16,313 nucleotides of DNA from NCBI GenBank assembly GCA_028694115.1, contig JAQUUB010000098.1, positions 1 through 16,313 on the forward strand. The letters are read 5' to 3'. How positions within the stretch are numbered: position 1 is the first letter of the stretch; each line of letters opens with the position of its first letter. The DNA is from Lachnospiraceae bacterium. Lineage in GTDB: Bacteria > Bacillota_A > Clostridia > Lachnospirales > Lachnospiraceae. Below, in pieces: positions 6,514-13,236 of the stretch. Position numbers and translations under genes: made by a program. Below the pieces are notes generated by a model. The model worked only from the letters and a program-made list of their open reading frames with translations. It had not been told where the DNA came from and did not search any database.

Positions 6514-6555
6514 ATGTGTTTTTGTAAAAGAATGTATCATTGTCGCTCTGTTTGA
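6514..6555 (+). CDS. Possible 13-residue leader peptide MCFCKRMYHCRSV
   Basis: The small frame has a proper Shine-Dalgarno sequence, GGAGG (6502-6506), 7 bases before its ATG, and lies after the palindrome and before arsD. Three of its 13 residues are cysteine, including CxC. A thiol-rich leader in an arsenic operon could couple translation to downstream control, but this is speculation. An overlapping frame from ATG 6500 (48 codons, no Shine-Dalgarno sequence) is the alternative. The 6425-6623 gap holds nothing else coding that I recognise. Confidence 0.3.
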   Translation: MCFCKRMYHCRSV

Positions 6556-6623
6556 GGGCAATGAGAGGCTATTGAAGGAAAACAAACAAGAACGTAGAAA
6601 AAATACAAGGAGGCTATTGGACA

Positions 6624-6980
6624 ATGAAAAAATTACAGATTTTTGAACCAGCCATGTGTTGCAACACAGGATTTAGTGGTGTGGGAGTAGATACAGAATT
6701 AATTCGTATCTCAGCAGTCATAAAAGCTCTTGCAAAAAGAGAGATCAAACTGGATAGGTTTAATCTATCCAAAGAACCGCAGGAATTTATCAATCATGCA
6801 GAAGTAAACAAATATGTAAATACGGTTGGAATAGACAAACTTCCAGTTACTACATTGGATGGAAAAATCGTTTTAGAAGGCAGATATCCCAGCAACGAGG
6901 AAATTGCGGAGTATCTGGAATTACCAATAGAAGCATTAGGTGAGAAACCAAAGATTCTAGGTGTATCAATTGAAAGCTAA
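6624..6980 (+). CDS. arsD: ArsD arsenic metallochaperone and weak trans-acting repressor (118 aa)
   Basis: ArsD binds As(III) and passes it to the ArsA ATPase. The family signature is at the N-terminus: IFEPAMCCNTG with the vicinal pair Cys12-Cys13, then FNLSKEPQEF and LPVTTLDGKIVLEGRYP. In the E. coli R773 protein the As(III) site is Cys12, Cys13 and Cys18. Here residue 18 is Ser (AGT at 6675-6677), so only two of the three ligands remain. The C-terminal vicinal cysteine pairs of the R773 protein are also absent, as in many shorter homologues. AAGGAGG precedes the ATG. arsA begins 25 bases downstream. The identity is secure; its metal-transfer capacity is uncertain. Confidence 0.95.
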   Translation: MKKLQIFEPAMCCNTGFSGVGVDTELIRISAVIKALAKREIKLDRFNLSKEPQEFINHAEVNKYVNTVGIDKLPVTTLDGKIVLEGRYPSNEEIAEYLELPIEALGEKPKILGVSIES

Positions 6981-7005
6981 TTTTAAAAATCAGGAGGAAA
7001 ACAAT

Positions 7006-8748
7006 ATGCAGACATTTAATCCAAGAGAAATTGAATTGACAAAATATTTATTTTTTACAGGAAAGGGAGGAGTTGGAAAAACATCAACAGCATGTGCTAC
7101 CGCAGTTACCTTAGCAGATCAGGGCAAAACGGTATTGCTGATAAGCACAGATCCAGCATCAAATTTGCAGGATGTGTTTAAAAAAGAGTTGACGAATCAA
7201 GGCGTTCCAATCGAGGAAGTACCAGGACTTGTAGTAGCAAATCTTGATCCAATGCAGGCAATGGAAGAGTATAAAGAGAGCATTATTGCACCATATCGTG
7301 GAAAACTTCCGGATGCAGTGCTTGCCAATATGGAGGAGCAGCTCTCTGGTTCATGCACCGTAGAAATTGCAGCATTTAATCAGTTTGCAAATTTTTTGAC
7401 GGACGAAAAAGATGAAAAGGAATATGACTATATCATTTTTGACACTGCACCTACGGGACATACGCTTCGATTTCTTTCACTTCCATCAGCCTGGAATGAT
7501 TTTATTGAGGAGCAGGATGGTGGAGCTGCAAAGGTAGGGCAGCTCTCCGGTATGGCGGCGAGAAAAGATGTTTATCAGAAAGCAGTAGATACACTTTCAG
7601 ATGCTGGTAAAACCACATTAATTTTGGTTTCAAGACCAGAGGATGCACCATTACGTGAAGTAGAGAGAGCCTCGAAAGAACTTTCTGAAATGGGATTAAA
7701 AAATCAGGCATTAGTGATTAATGGGGTTTTGACAAGTCATGACGATAAGATTTCAGAGAGTCTGTATCAGAAACAGCAGAGGGCACTGGAAAACGCACCA
7801 GCGAGTTTGAAGGATTTTGATCAGTATATGATTCCGCTGCGTTCTTACAATGTAACAGGTCTTGATAATGTGAGAAATCTTTTAGTGACGGACAATCAGA
7901 ACTATGAGAAGGCAATTCTTCATGCAAATCAAGTGCCAAGTTTAAAAAATATGATTGATGAGCTGTATGCAAGCAATAAGAAGGTTATTTTTACCATGGG
8001 CAAAGGCGGAGTGGGAAAGACAACTATGGCAGCAGCTATTGCATTAGGGCTTGCAGAAAAAGGTAAAAAAGTACATTTGACTACAACTGATCCGGCGGCT
8101 CATTTGAAATACGTCATTCAGGAAACAGATCGGATTACCATGAGCCACATTGACGAAAAGGCAGAACTGGAAAAATACAAGGAAGAAGTTTTGACAAAAG
8201 CCAGAAAAAATATGTCGGAGGAAGATATCGCATATGTGGAAGAAGATCTGCGTTCTCCATGTACGCAGGAAATTGCAGTATTTCGTGCTTTTGCAGATAT
8301 TGTAGAGAAGGCAGAGGAACAGGTTGTTGTAATTGATACCGCACCCACAGGTCATACGCTGTTATTGTTGGATTCATCTGAGAGCTACCATCGTGAGATT
8401 GCACATACAGCAGGAGATATTCCAGAGTCAGTAAAACAGTTATTGCCAAGGCTGCATAATGGTGAGGAAACAGAAGTTATTATAGTTACGCTTGCTGAAA
8501 CCACTCCTGTTTATGAAGCAATGAGATTAGAACAGGATTTAAAGCGTGCAGGTATCCGTACAAAATGGTGGATTATCAATTCTTCACTTTATGCCACCGA
8601 ACCATCAAATGCCACTTTGAAAGCAAAAGCGAATCATGAGGTTGAGTGGATTAATAAAGTAGACGAAATTTCCCAGGGAAATTTTGTGGCAGTTAAGTGG
8701 CAGGCAGATGAGATTAAGGGTGAAAAATTAAAGGAATTAATTGATTAA
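7006..8748 (+). CDS. arsA: ArsA arsenite-stimulated efflux ATPase (580 aa)
   Basis: ArsA is the cytoplasmic ATPase that powers arsenite export with a membrane carrier. It is a duplicated protein. Half A1 has P-loop GKGGVGKT at 19-26 and the signal motif DTAPTGHT at 146-153. Half A2 has the P-loop at 332-339 and DTAPTGHT at 444-451. The two main As(III) ligands are present in matching contexts: SGSCTVEIAAF (Cys117, E. coli Cys113) and RSPCTQEIAVF (Cys419, E. coli Cys422). The residue aligned with E. coli Cys172 is Lys176 (GAAKVGQLSG). I chose the ATG at 7006, with AGGAGG 8 bases upstream, over the in-frame ATG at 6961, which overlaps arsD and lacks a ribosome site. Length is typical. Confidence 0.97.
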   Translation: MQTFNPREIELTKYLFFTGKGGVGKTSTACATAVTLADQGKTVLLISTDPASNLQDVFKKELTNQGVPIEEVPGLVVANLDPMQAMEEYKESIIAPYRGKLPDAVLANMEEQLSGSCTVEIAAFNQFANFLTDEKDEKEYDYIIFDTAPTGHTLRFLSLPSAWNDFIEEQDGGAAKVGQLSGMAARKDVYQKAVDTLSDAGKTTLILVSRPEDAPLREVERASKELSEMGLKNQALVINGVLTSHDDKISESLYQKQQRALENAPASLKDFDQYMIPLRSYNVTGLDNVRNLLVTDNQNYEKAILHANQVPSLKNMIDELYASNKKVIFTMGKGGVGKTTMAAAIALGLAEKGKKVHLTTTDPAAHLKYVIQETDRITMSHIDEKAELEKYKEEVLTKARKNMSEEDIAYVEEDLRSPCTQEIAVFRAFADIVEKAEEQVVVIDTAPTGHTLLLLDSSESYHREIAHTAGDIPESVKQLLPRLHNGEETEVIIVTLAETTPVYEAMRLEQDLKRAGIRTKWWIINSSLYATEPSNATLKAKANHEVEWINKVDEISQGNFVAVKWQADEIKGEKLKELID

Positions 8749-8764
8749 AGAAGGGAGTTATAAA

Positions 8765-9040
8765 ATGGTACAGTTTACAGAAAGTGCAAAAAAGCTAATA
8801 CAAGATACATTAGCTTCAGAGAAGTGCGATACATTAAAAATGTTTCTGCATAAATCCTGCTGTGGTACTGCATTACAGATTGATATGGTAAATGCAGAAG
8901 ATGGTGTTCAGACTGTAATTGTGGATGGCATTCAAGTATCCATGGACAAAGAGACAGAAAGATGGACAGAAAATAAGATATTTGATGCAGAGAGTGGTCG
9001 CTTAACGATTCGAAATGCGGGAGGCTGCTGGTGCTGCTAG
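8765..9040 (+). CDS. Small HesB/IscA-like CC-motif protein (91 aa)
   Basis: The protein has a HesB/IscA-like layout: FTESAKKLI at the start, KSCCGTALQIDM with vicinal Cys32-Cys33 in the middle, and a cysteine-rich end GGCWCC (Cys88, 90, 91). Proteins of this kind, some carrying selenocysteine in place of one cysteine, are seen in clostridia; here no in-frame TGA interrupts the gene. The cysteine clusters suggest binding of a soft metal or Fe-S precursor. Its place between arsA and acr3 suggests an arsenic-handling role, which is inference. I chose the ATG at 8765 (GGGAG just upstream) over 8741, which overlaps arsA. Confidence 0.75.
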   Translation: MVQFTESAKKLIQDTLASEKCDTLKMFLHKSCCGTALQIDMVNAEDGVQTVIVDGIQVSMDKETERWTENKIFDAESGRLTIRNAGGCWCC

Positions 9041-9101
9041 TTATATAGACGGCAGGAGTCCTTACTTATAAAATCTATTAAAAAGAATGGAGTAATTAAA
9101 T

Positions 9102-9593
9102 ATGGAAAAAAATAATACACAAAGCTTAGGAATCCTTGAAAAATATCTTAGTGTTTGGGTTGTACTTTGTATGGTAGCAGGTGTTCTAATTTCGAAATAT
9201 CTGCCTGCAATACCCGAATATCTGGGTAAGCTGCAATATGCACAAATATCTCTGCCTATAGCGATACTTATTTGGGTTATGGTTTATCCGATGATGATTA
9301 AGATCGACTTTGCCAGTGTAAAAAATGTTGGAAAGCATCCGAAGGGATTGATTGTTACATGGGTAGCAAACTGGTTAATTAAACCATTCACCATGTATGG
9401 CATAATGGCTTTTTTCCTTTATGTTGTATTTAAAGGAATTATCCCTGCTGATTTAGCAAAAAATTATCTTGCGGGTGCAGTATTGCTGGGAGGTGCGCCT
9501 TGTACAGCAAAGGGGAATGCAGGATGGAAGATTATTTGGAGGATACAAGAGTGTTTAAAGCGTTCTGCGATGAGCAGAGAATACAGATTTTAG
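9102..9593 (+). pseudogene. acr3: Truncated ACR3-type arsenite efflux carrier
   Basis: Residues 1-136 are a clear ACR3 (BASS superfamily) N-terminus: EKYLSVWVVLCMVAGVLI, VYPMMIKIDF, NWLIKPFTMYG, and LAGAVLLGGAPCTA including the essential Cys at 134. The family continues with AMVFVWS and several more helices to about 350 residues. Here the homology stops at base 9509. The last 27 codons (KGNAGWKIIWRI and onward) are an out-of-frame read through the start of a second arsR. About four of the ten membrane helices remain, so transport should be lost. It is the last gene of the ars operon, with GGAG before the ATG. No other arsenite carrier lies in the window. Confidence 0.9.
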
Positions 9594-9637
9594 CATTGCT
9601 TCATGCACACGATCAATGTGCCTGCGATTTGCTATGA
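9524..9637 (+). pseudogene. Truncated second ArsR-type regulator (37 codons)
   Basis: Starting at an ATG with AAGGGG just upstream, the frame reads MEDYLEDTRVFKAFCDEQR and then IQILALLHAHDQCACDLL. This matches the first 37 residues of a distinct ArsR type: FKAFCDE.R..IL..L....CACDLL, with a CxC metal motif. A TGA follows directly, and the recognition helix and wing are missing. It is not a copy of the ArsR at 6140, whose sequence differs at most positions. It abuts the broken acr3 and therefore marks a junction with a different ars locus. Confidence 0.75.
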
Positions 9638-9763
9638 AAAAAAAGATATAGCCATGCAACTAAAGATATATCAATGCGTGAGGTATACGGCTTGGACAAA
9701 AGCTTATGCAAGTAAACTCGCATTAGGTGGTTCCCATGTTCCGGACTATCGGTTCCCAATTTT
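9603..9763 (+). pseudogene. Left half of the ORF interrupted by the ISL3 element (tnpV-like ORF, 5' part)
   Basis: From the ATG at 9603 (alternative ATG at 9654) the frame is open to the ISL3 border. If the element and one 8-base target copy are removed, it continues without a stop into the TnpV-like tail on the other side, giving 128 codons (111 from 9654). The left half itself (KAYASKLALGGSHVPDYRFP) does not look like a standard TnpV N-terminus and may be junction sequence. It overlaps the truncated arsR in another frame. Confidence 0.4.
9756..9763. repeat. Left target-site duplication of the ISL3 element (CCAATTTT)
   Basis: The 8 bases before the left inverted repeat are identical to the 8 bases after the right one. 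Eight bases is the usual ISL3 duplication length. Confidence 0.9.
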
Positions 9764-9785
9764 GGTTCTTCCGTAATTATCCGTA
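9764..9785. repeat. ISL3 left inverted repeat
   Basis: GGTTCTTCCG, then TAATTATCCGTA. It pairs with 11496-11517 at 21 of 22 positions. The transposase stop codon (9777-9779) lies inside this repeat. Confidence 0.9.
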
Positions 9786-10658
9786 AGCAGGCTCCGTTAC
9801 ATACATTAATTTTGCCGCCAACAGGAGTTTGCTACACCGTCCGTACATCGTACGTTTCACCATTTTAAGTTTGCTGTTAGTTCCCTCCACAAAACCATTC
9901 GATAATACACTGGCCACTGAATTTTCAACAGCATCAAGGTCTTTTTCCAAACCTGTGGCAAAACGGGCAATCTCTTTTAATTCTGACGTTTTATATTTTT
10001 CAATATACAAATACAACAACGGCATATTTCTCTTCTCGTATATTTCGCGAAATTCCCGGATGCAGACCATAAGATCACTGAGTTTTGGGTATGTCTGCAA
10101 TAAATATGCTTTATGGCTGGCCGTAGGCTCTGCCCCCATCCACAGAAAACGGAATACGCCGCGTCTGGATATATGATCATACTTTTGCAATTCTTTCTTT
10201 TTTTGTACAGCTTCAGCAGAAGAGCTCTTGTAAACAGATATATCAATCTGAAAACGTTCAATAACCTTATTCATATAGTCATAAGCGGCAGTCTGCCCGC
10301 CTTTATATCCTTTTATAAGGATGCTGCGGTATATATCTTTCCGGCTAATTCCAGCATTCAAGGACTTGATAACATAATCATAGAACTGGTCCATGCCACT
10401 ACGGAAGTCCCTCTTGCACAAAGCCTCATAATCTCCATTCAGATACTTTGTCACTGTATTTCTGCTGCAATACAGGATCTTAGAAATTTGCCTTTTACTG
10501 TACCCGGCAGAATCGTATTCGTAAATTGCCTTATAGAGCTGTACACTTCTTTCATTATATTCAACAACCTTATCCACACGGTATGGCGTTTTTTTTACCG
10601 GTTTCTTCCTCGCCGGTGTTTTCCTTGCCCCCATAACCGGAAGGAATCCTAATGTCAA
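9777..10658 (-). pseudogene. ISL3 transposase, C-terminal part in the second frame
   Basis: This frame carries an HTH-like stretch (SKRQISKILYCSRNTVTKYL) and the transposase end with GFVEGTNSKLKMVKRTMYGR. In that motif the Glu is the third member of the DDE catalytic triad. The two Asp residues are in the other frame (10570-11427), so neither part alone can be a working transposase. The nominal ATG at 10658 is probably not used, since the frame continues the upstream protein after a shift of one base near an A8 run (10589-10596). Joined there, the protein would be about 550 residues, within the size seen for ISL3 transposases. Confidence 0.85.
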
Positions 10659-11427
10659 CAGGCAGTTCGGAATTCACTGTGTTTTTTATTGCTTCCAAGA
10701 GATTCTGGTGGAGATGAAATCTGTCTGCAATCTGCATGGTATCTGGCAATATCTCCTTTATTGCAGAAGAATAAGCACTTGCCCGGTCTCTGGTCACTGC
10801 TTTTACATGCTTGTTCTTGCCGAGCCATTCCTTCAGGGTTTTACCGTCACGTCCTTCCAGAATTGCAACCGGATGATGTGTGGCTTCATCTACAATGATT
10901 GTCCCGTAGGTGTGTCTCTTCTTAAAAGCAAAGTCATCCACTCCTATGACGCTCCCACATTCCGCTTCCGGCTGCAAGGAATACCTCTTGACCAGTAAAC
11001 GGATTACACTGTCGCCACTGGTTTTCAGATTCATGGCACGGCAGATCCGCGCACACCCCTCACAGCTTGTCTCCAGGGCAAGTGTGCATACAAAATCTGC
11101 ACAACGATCTGTCATACGGCTGTAATAATTCAAGAATCCATTGATGTTTTCAGCAAAGGTAGTCGCATCACAAGCTGGGTTGTCACATTGATACTCATAT
11201 GCATTTACCAAAAGGTATGTGCTCTTCCCCAAAATTGGAAGGTCTTGTATCTTTCTTTCGTATGTTCCGTGCTTATGTTCGGAAACAGTACCACATTTAG
11301 GACATTTGCAGCTCTTGGAGCGGGCAAATATTTTAACAGCGATCTCTTTGTTCCCCTGGCAAATCTGGGCGATTTCCATTTCTTCCGGATAAAATTTCTG
11401 TAGTTCCAGCGTGGTCGCTATAGGCAT
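10570..11427 (-). pseudogene. ISL3 transposase, N-terminal part in the first frame
   Basis: The start at 11427 has GGGAGG upstream. A zf-ISL3 zinc ribbon uses CPKC (Cys42, 45) and CDNPAC (Cys81, 86). The DDE_Tnp_ISL3 catalytic core follows: [11 protein letters not shown] (Asp164/165), [25 protein letters not shown] (Asp214) and [13 protein letters not shown]. After about residue 262 the sequence becomes low-complexity Lys/Glu/Thr and stops at 10570. The region between 10570 and 10658 is open in both frames. The shift lies there, most simply at A8 (10589-10596), where loss of one A would fuse the frames. Confidence 0.9.
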
Positions 11428-11495
11428 ATGACTTCCTCCCTGATAAAAATCTATGTCTAAATTTTACCATGTTAGGGGAATTATATCAGTGCTAA

Positions 11496-11517
11496 TACGG
11501 ATAATTGCGGAAGAACC
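11496..11517. repeat. ISL3 right inverted repeat
   Basis: Reverse complement GGTTCTTCCG, then CAATTATCCGTA; one difference from the left repeat. Confidence 0.9.
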
Positions 11518-11525
11518 CCAATTTT
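11518..11525. repeat. Right target-site duplication of the ISL3 element (CCAATTTT)
   Basis: Identical to 9756-9763. Confidence 0.9.
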
Positions 11526-11751
11526 CCGGAACTGCGGTTTCACCGCACAAGAATATTCACTATATACCCATCTGCTTGAAATTGACCAGACCGCTAACGA
11601 ACGATTGGAAAGGCTGATGCCGCCGCTGATGAAAGCGGCGGGCATTACGGAGCAGCTTAAAGCCACAGACCAAATGAAATGGGTTGGCTTGATGAATACG
11701 GTCAAGGCACAGGTGGAGGAAATCATTTTTTCAGAATTCATTTGTGTTTGA
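11526..11751 (+). pseudogene. tnpV: TnpV-like transposon protein, C-terminal part, cut by the ISL3 element
   Basis: The frame reads YTHLLEIDQTANERLERLM, then AAGITEQLKATDQMKWVGLM and NTVKAQVEEIIFSEFICV. The pattern LE(I/V)D..A.ERLE.L.......G.TE.LKA.D.MKWVGLMN......EEI...E is that of TnpV, a small protein of unknown role carried by Tn4451-like and related clostridial mobile elements. The N-terminal GDYL.PDL.LPE part usual in TnpV is not seen. The frame is continuous with 9603-9763 once the ISL3 element is removed. It shows that the DNA right of the junction belongs to a transposon-type module. Confidence 0.65.
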
Positions 11752-11788
11752 CCTTTTCTCAAACTATAACAATTGATAGAGGATGCTA

Positions 11789-11840
11789 TTGACAAAGAGA
11801 CACGCATGTCTCATAATAATTTTAGCGACATGCGTGTCTC
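11789..11840 (+). promoter_or_regulatory. Promoter and double operator of the TetR-type regulator
   Basis: A -35 TTGACA (11789-11794) and a -10 CATAAT (11812-11817) are 17 bases apart. A perfect 14-bp inverted repeat has GAGACACGCATGTC (11797-11810), filling the spacer, and GACATGCGTGTCTC (11827-11840) in the leader. Each arm is itself a near-palindrome (GACA..TGTC), so there may be two operator sites, as is common for TetR-family autorepression. Confidence 0.85.
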
Positions 11841-11861
11841 TAAAAAAACGAGGTGATAGTA

Positions 11862-12440
11862 ATGGGGAAAAAAGGAAATGAAACAAAGCAACATATAAAA
11901 GAACAAGCAAAAATCTTATTTGCTGAAAAGGGTTTTAAAGTAGTGACTATGAAAGATATTTGTGAAGCTACTGGACTTAGTAGAGGTGGTCTATATCGTC
12001 ACTATGATGGAACAGACAGGGTTTTTTCAGAAATTATATCGGAATTTTTAGATGTACAAAACGATATTTTTTCAGAGAGCATTGAGAAAAAAGTTTCTGC
12101 TTCTGAGATTCTAAATGTAATATTCAATACATACCAGTCGGAAATGCTTGATAAAAAAAGGTCTTTAAGTATGGCAATATATGAGTATTTTAGTAGCAAA
12201 GACATAGCTGAAAGTGAAAATATGTTATTAAAGCAATACCAATTATCACTTGATTGTTGGGATAAGTTAATTAAATATGGAATTTCCCGTGGAGAATTTA
12301 AGTGTGTAGATACAAAAGGAGTTTTCGATTTAATACTGTTTTCTTATCAAGGTGTAAGAATGTATAGTCAGCTAATGCCCATTCAACAAGAAACCCCTAT
12401 GAGGATTTTTGAACAAATAAAACAGATTTTATTAAAATAA
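11862..12440 (+). CDS. TetR/AcrR-family transcriptional regulator (192 aa)
   Basis: The N-terminal TetR_N helix-turn-helix is clear: IKEQAKILFAEKGFKVVTM, then KDICEATGLSRGGLYRHYDG, with a typical recognition helix. The C-terminal 130 residues are an all-helical ligand and dimer domain of unknown ligand. I prefer the ATG at 11862 (GAGGTGA 5 bases upstream) over the GTG at 11853, which lies inside that ribosome site. The operator over its promoter implies autorepression. A GNAT acetyltransferase follows 18 bases downstream and is probably co-regulated, so the ligand may be related to that enzyme's substrate. Confidence 0.93.
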   Translation: MGKKGNETKQHIKEQAKILFAEKGFKVVTMKDICEATGLSRGGLYRHYDGTDRVFSEIISEFLDVQNDIFSESIEKKVSASEILNVIFNTYQSEMLDKKRSLSMAIYEYFSSKDIAESENMLLKQYQLSLDCWDKLIKYGISRGEFKCVDTKGVFDLILFSYQGVRMYSQLMPIQQETPMRIFEQIKQILLK

Positions 12441-12458
12441 TAAATGGAGGATATTTCG

Positions 12459-12989
12459 ATGACAAATATAAACCTTATACAGCTTGTGAAACCGAGCAAT
12501 TTATTAAAGGATAAAGCACTTGATTATAGACAAGAACATTTTGATGTTGGAGAACATGTAATAAATGGGAGCGAATTGTTTGATAAAATCGAAAATTATG
12601 ATAACTGGTTAGAAAAAGTTACGGCTAACTCATGTATTGATACTGTTGATTCTAACTGGGTGTTGACTGATACTTTTTTTGCAGTCAGAACCTCTGATAA
12701 GAGAATTGTAGGAATCATCGACTTGCGTTATGAGTTAAATGATTTTCTGAAAGACTTTGGTAACTGTGGTTATAGTGTGAGACCATCTGAACGAAATAAA
12801 GGTTACGCTACAGAAATGCTTAAACAAATTTGTTCCATAGCAAAAGAATATGGTTTATCTCAATTAAGTTTATCTGTAGAGAAAAGCAACATTGCTTCCG
12901 TTCGTACGATACAAAAGAATGGAGGCATATACAATCGCAGCTTCTATTTTGACAATGAAGAAGCAGATATTTATACAATTAAATTGTAG
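12459..12989 (+). CDS. GNAT-family N-acetyltransferase (176 aa)
   Basis: The acetyl-CoA binding motif A is seen as GYSVRPSERNKGYATEMLKQ (about 104-123), with the R/Q..GYA loop, preceded by the strand IVGIIDLRYELN. Motif B-like SLSVEKSNIASVRTIQKNGG follows. These features place it in the Acetyltransf_1/3 group that transfers acetyl from acetyl-CoA to an amine. The substrate cannot be read from the sequence; it resembles general YafP/RimJ-type enzymes more than known aminoglycoside enzymes. The ATG at 12459 has GGAGG 8 bases upstream; the earlier ATG at 12444 overlaps that site. It lies in an operon with the TetR gene and the KTR gene. Confidence 0.9.
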   Translation: MTNINLIQLVKPSNLLKDKALDYRQEHFDVGEHVINGSELFDKIENYDNWLEKVTANSCIDTVDSNWVLTDTFFAVRTSDKRIVGIIDLRYELNDFLKDFGNCGYSVRPSERNKGYATEMLKQICSIAKEYGLSQLSLSVEKSNIASVRTIQKNGGIYNRSFYFDNEEADIYTIKL

Positions 12990-12998
12990 GAGGGATTA

Positions 12999-13184
12999 AT
13001 GGGTACAAAGTGGTTATTATGCCCTATATGCGGCAATAAAACTCGTGACAGGATACGAGAAGATACAGAGCTTAAAAACTTTCCTCTCTTTTGTCCGAAA
13101 TGCAAGCAGGAAACAATTATCAGTGTTCAACAAATGAATATGACCGTTATCAAAGAGCCAGCCGTACAGACGCAGAGCCAATAA
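12999..13184 (+). CDS. Cysteine-rich KTR-domain protein (61 aa)
   Basis: The sequence WLLCPICGNKTRDRIREDTE, then LKNFPLFCPKCKQETIISV, is a compact zinc ribbon with two CPxC knuckles and the KTR motif that names this family. Such small proteins are frequent passengers next to resistance genes in Tn916-like and other clostridial elements. Their biochemical role is unknown; nucleic-acid binding is plausible. The gene starts 9 bases after the GNAT stop, with AGGAGGG upstream, and ends the operon ahead of a possible terminator. Confidence 0.88.
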   Translation: MGTKWLLCPICGNKTRDRIREDTELKNFPLFCPKCKQETIISVQQMNMTVIKEPAVQTQSQ

Positions 13185-13222
13185 CCAACGAGAATGAAAC
13201 TCGCGGTTGTCGTCTCTTTTTC
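13183..13222 (+). terminator. Possible intrinsic terminator after the KTR gene
   Basis: CGAG (13189-13192) pairs with CTCG (13200-13203) and AACC (13183-13186) with GGTT (13205-13208), with a small internal loop. TCTCTTTTTC follows shortly after. The stem is imperfect. Confidence 0.4.
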
Positions 13223-13236
13223 ATAGGAGGATTGCC

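Larger units (their letters stand above)
9764..11517 (-). mobile_element. Complete ISL3-family insertion sequence, 1754 bp
   Basis: The element is bounded by inverted repeats of 22 bases (9764-9785 and 11496-11517) that begin GGTTCTTCCG and differ at one position. Perfect 8-bp duplications CCAATTTT lie outside both ends. It encodes an ISL3 transposase on the minus strand, now in two overlapping frames. The perfect target duplication indicates a simple transposition event with no later rearrangement across the element. Confidence 0.95.

Noticed and set aside
6500..6646. 48-codon frame from ATG 6500 before arsD
   Set aside because: There is no Shine-Dalgarno sequence, it runs into arsD out of frame, and no family resemblance was seen.
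6961..7005. Earlier start for ArsA
   Set aside because: It overlaps arsD and has no ribosome site, and the ATG at 7006 has AGGAGG at the right distance.
7502..8449. Several minus-strand frames opposite arsA
   Set aside because: They are shadows of the arsA coding sequence, with no ribosome sites or family motifs.
9829..10652. Plus-strand frames across the ISL3 element
   Set aside because: They lie opposite the transposase and have no recognisable domains.
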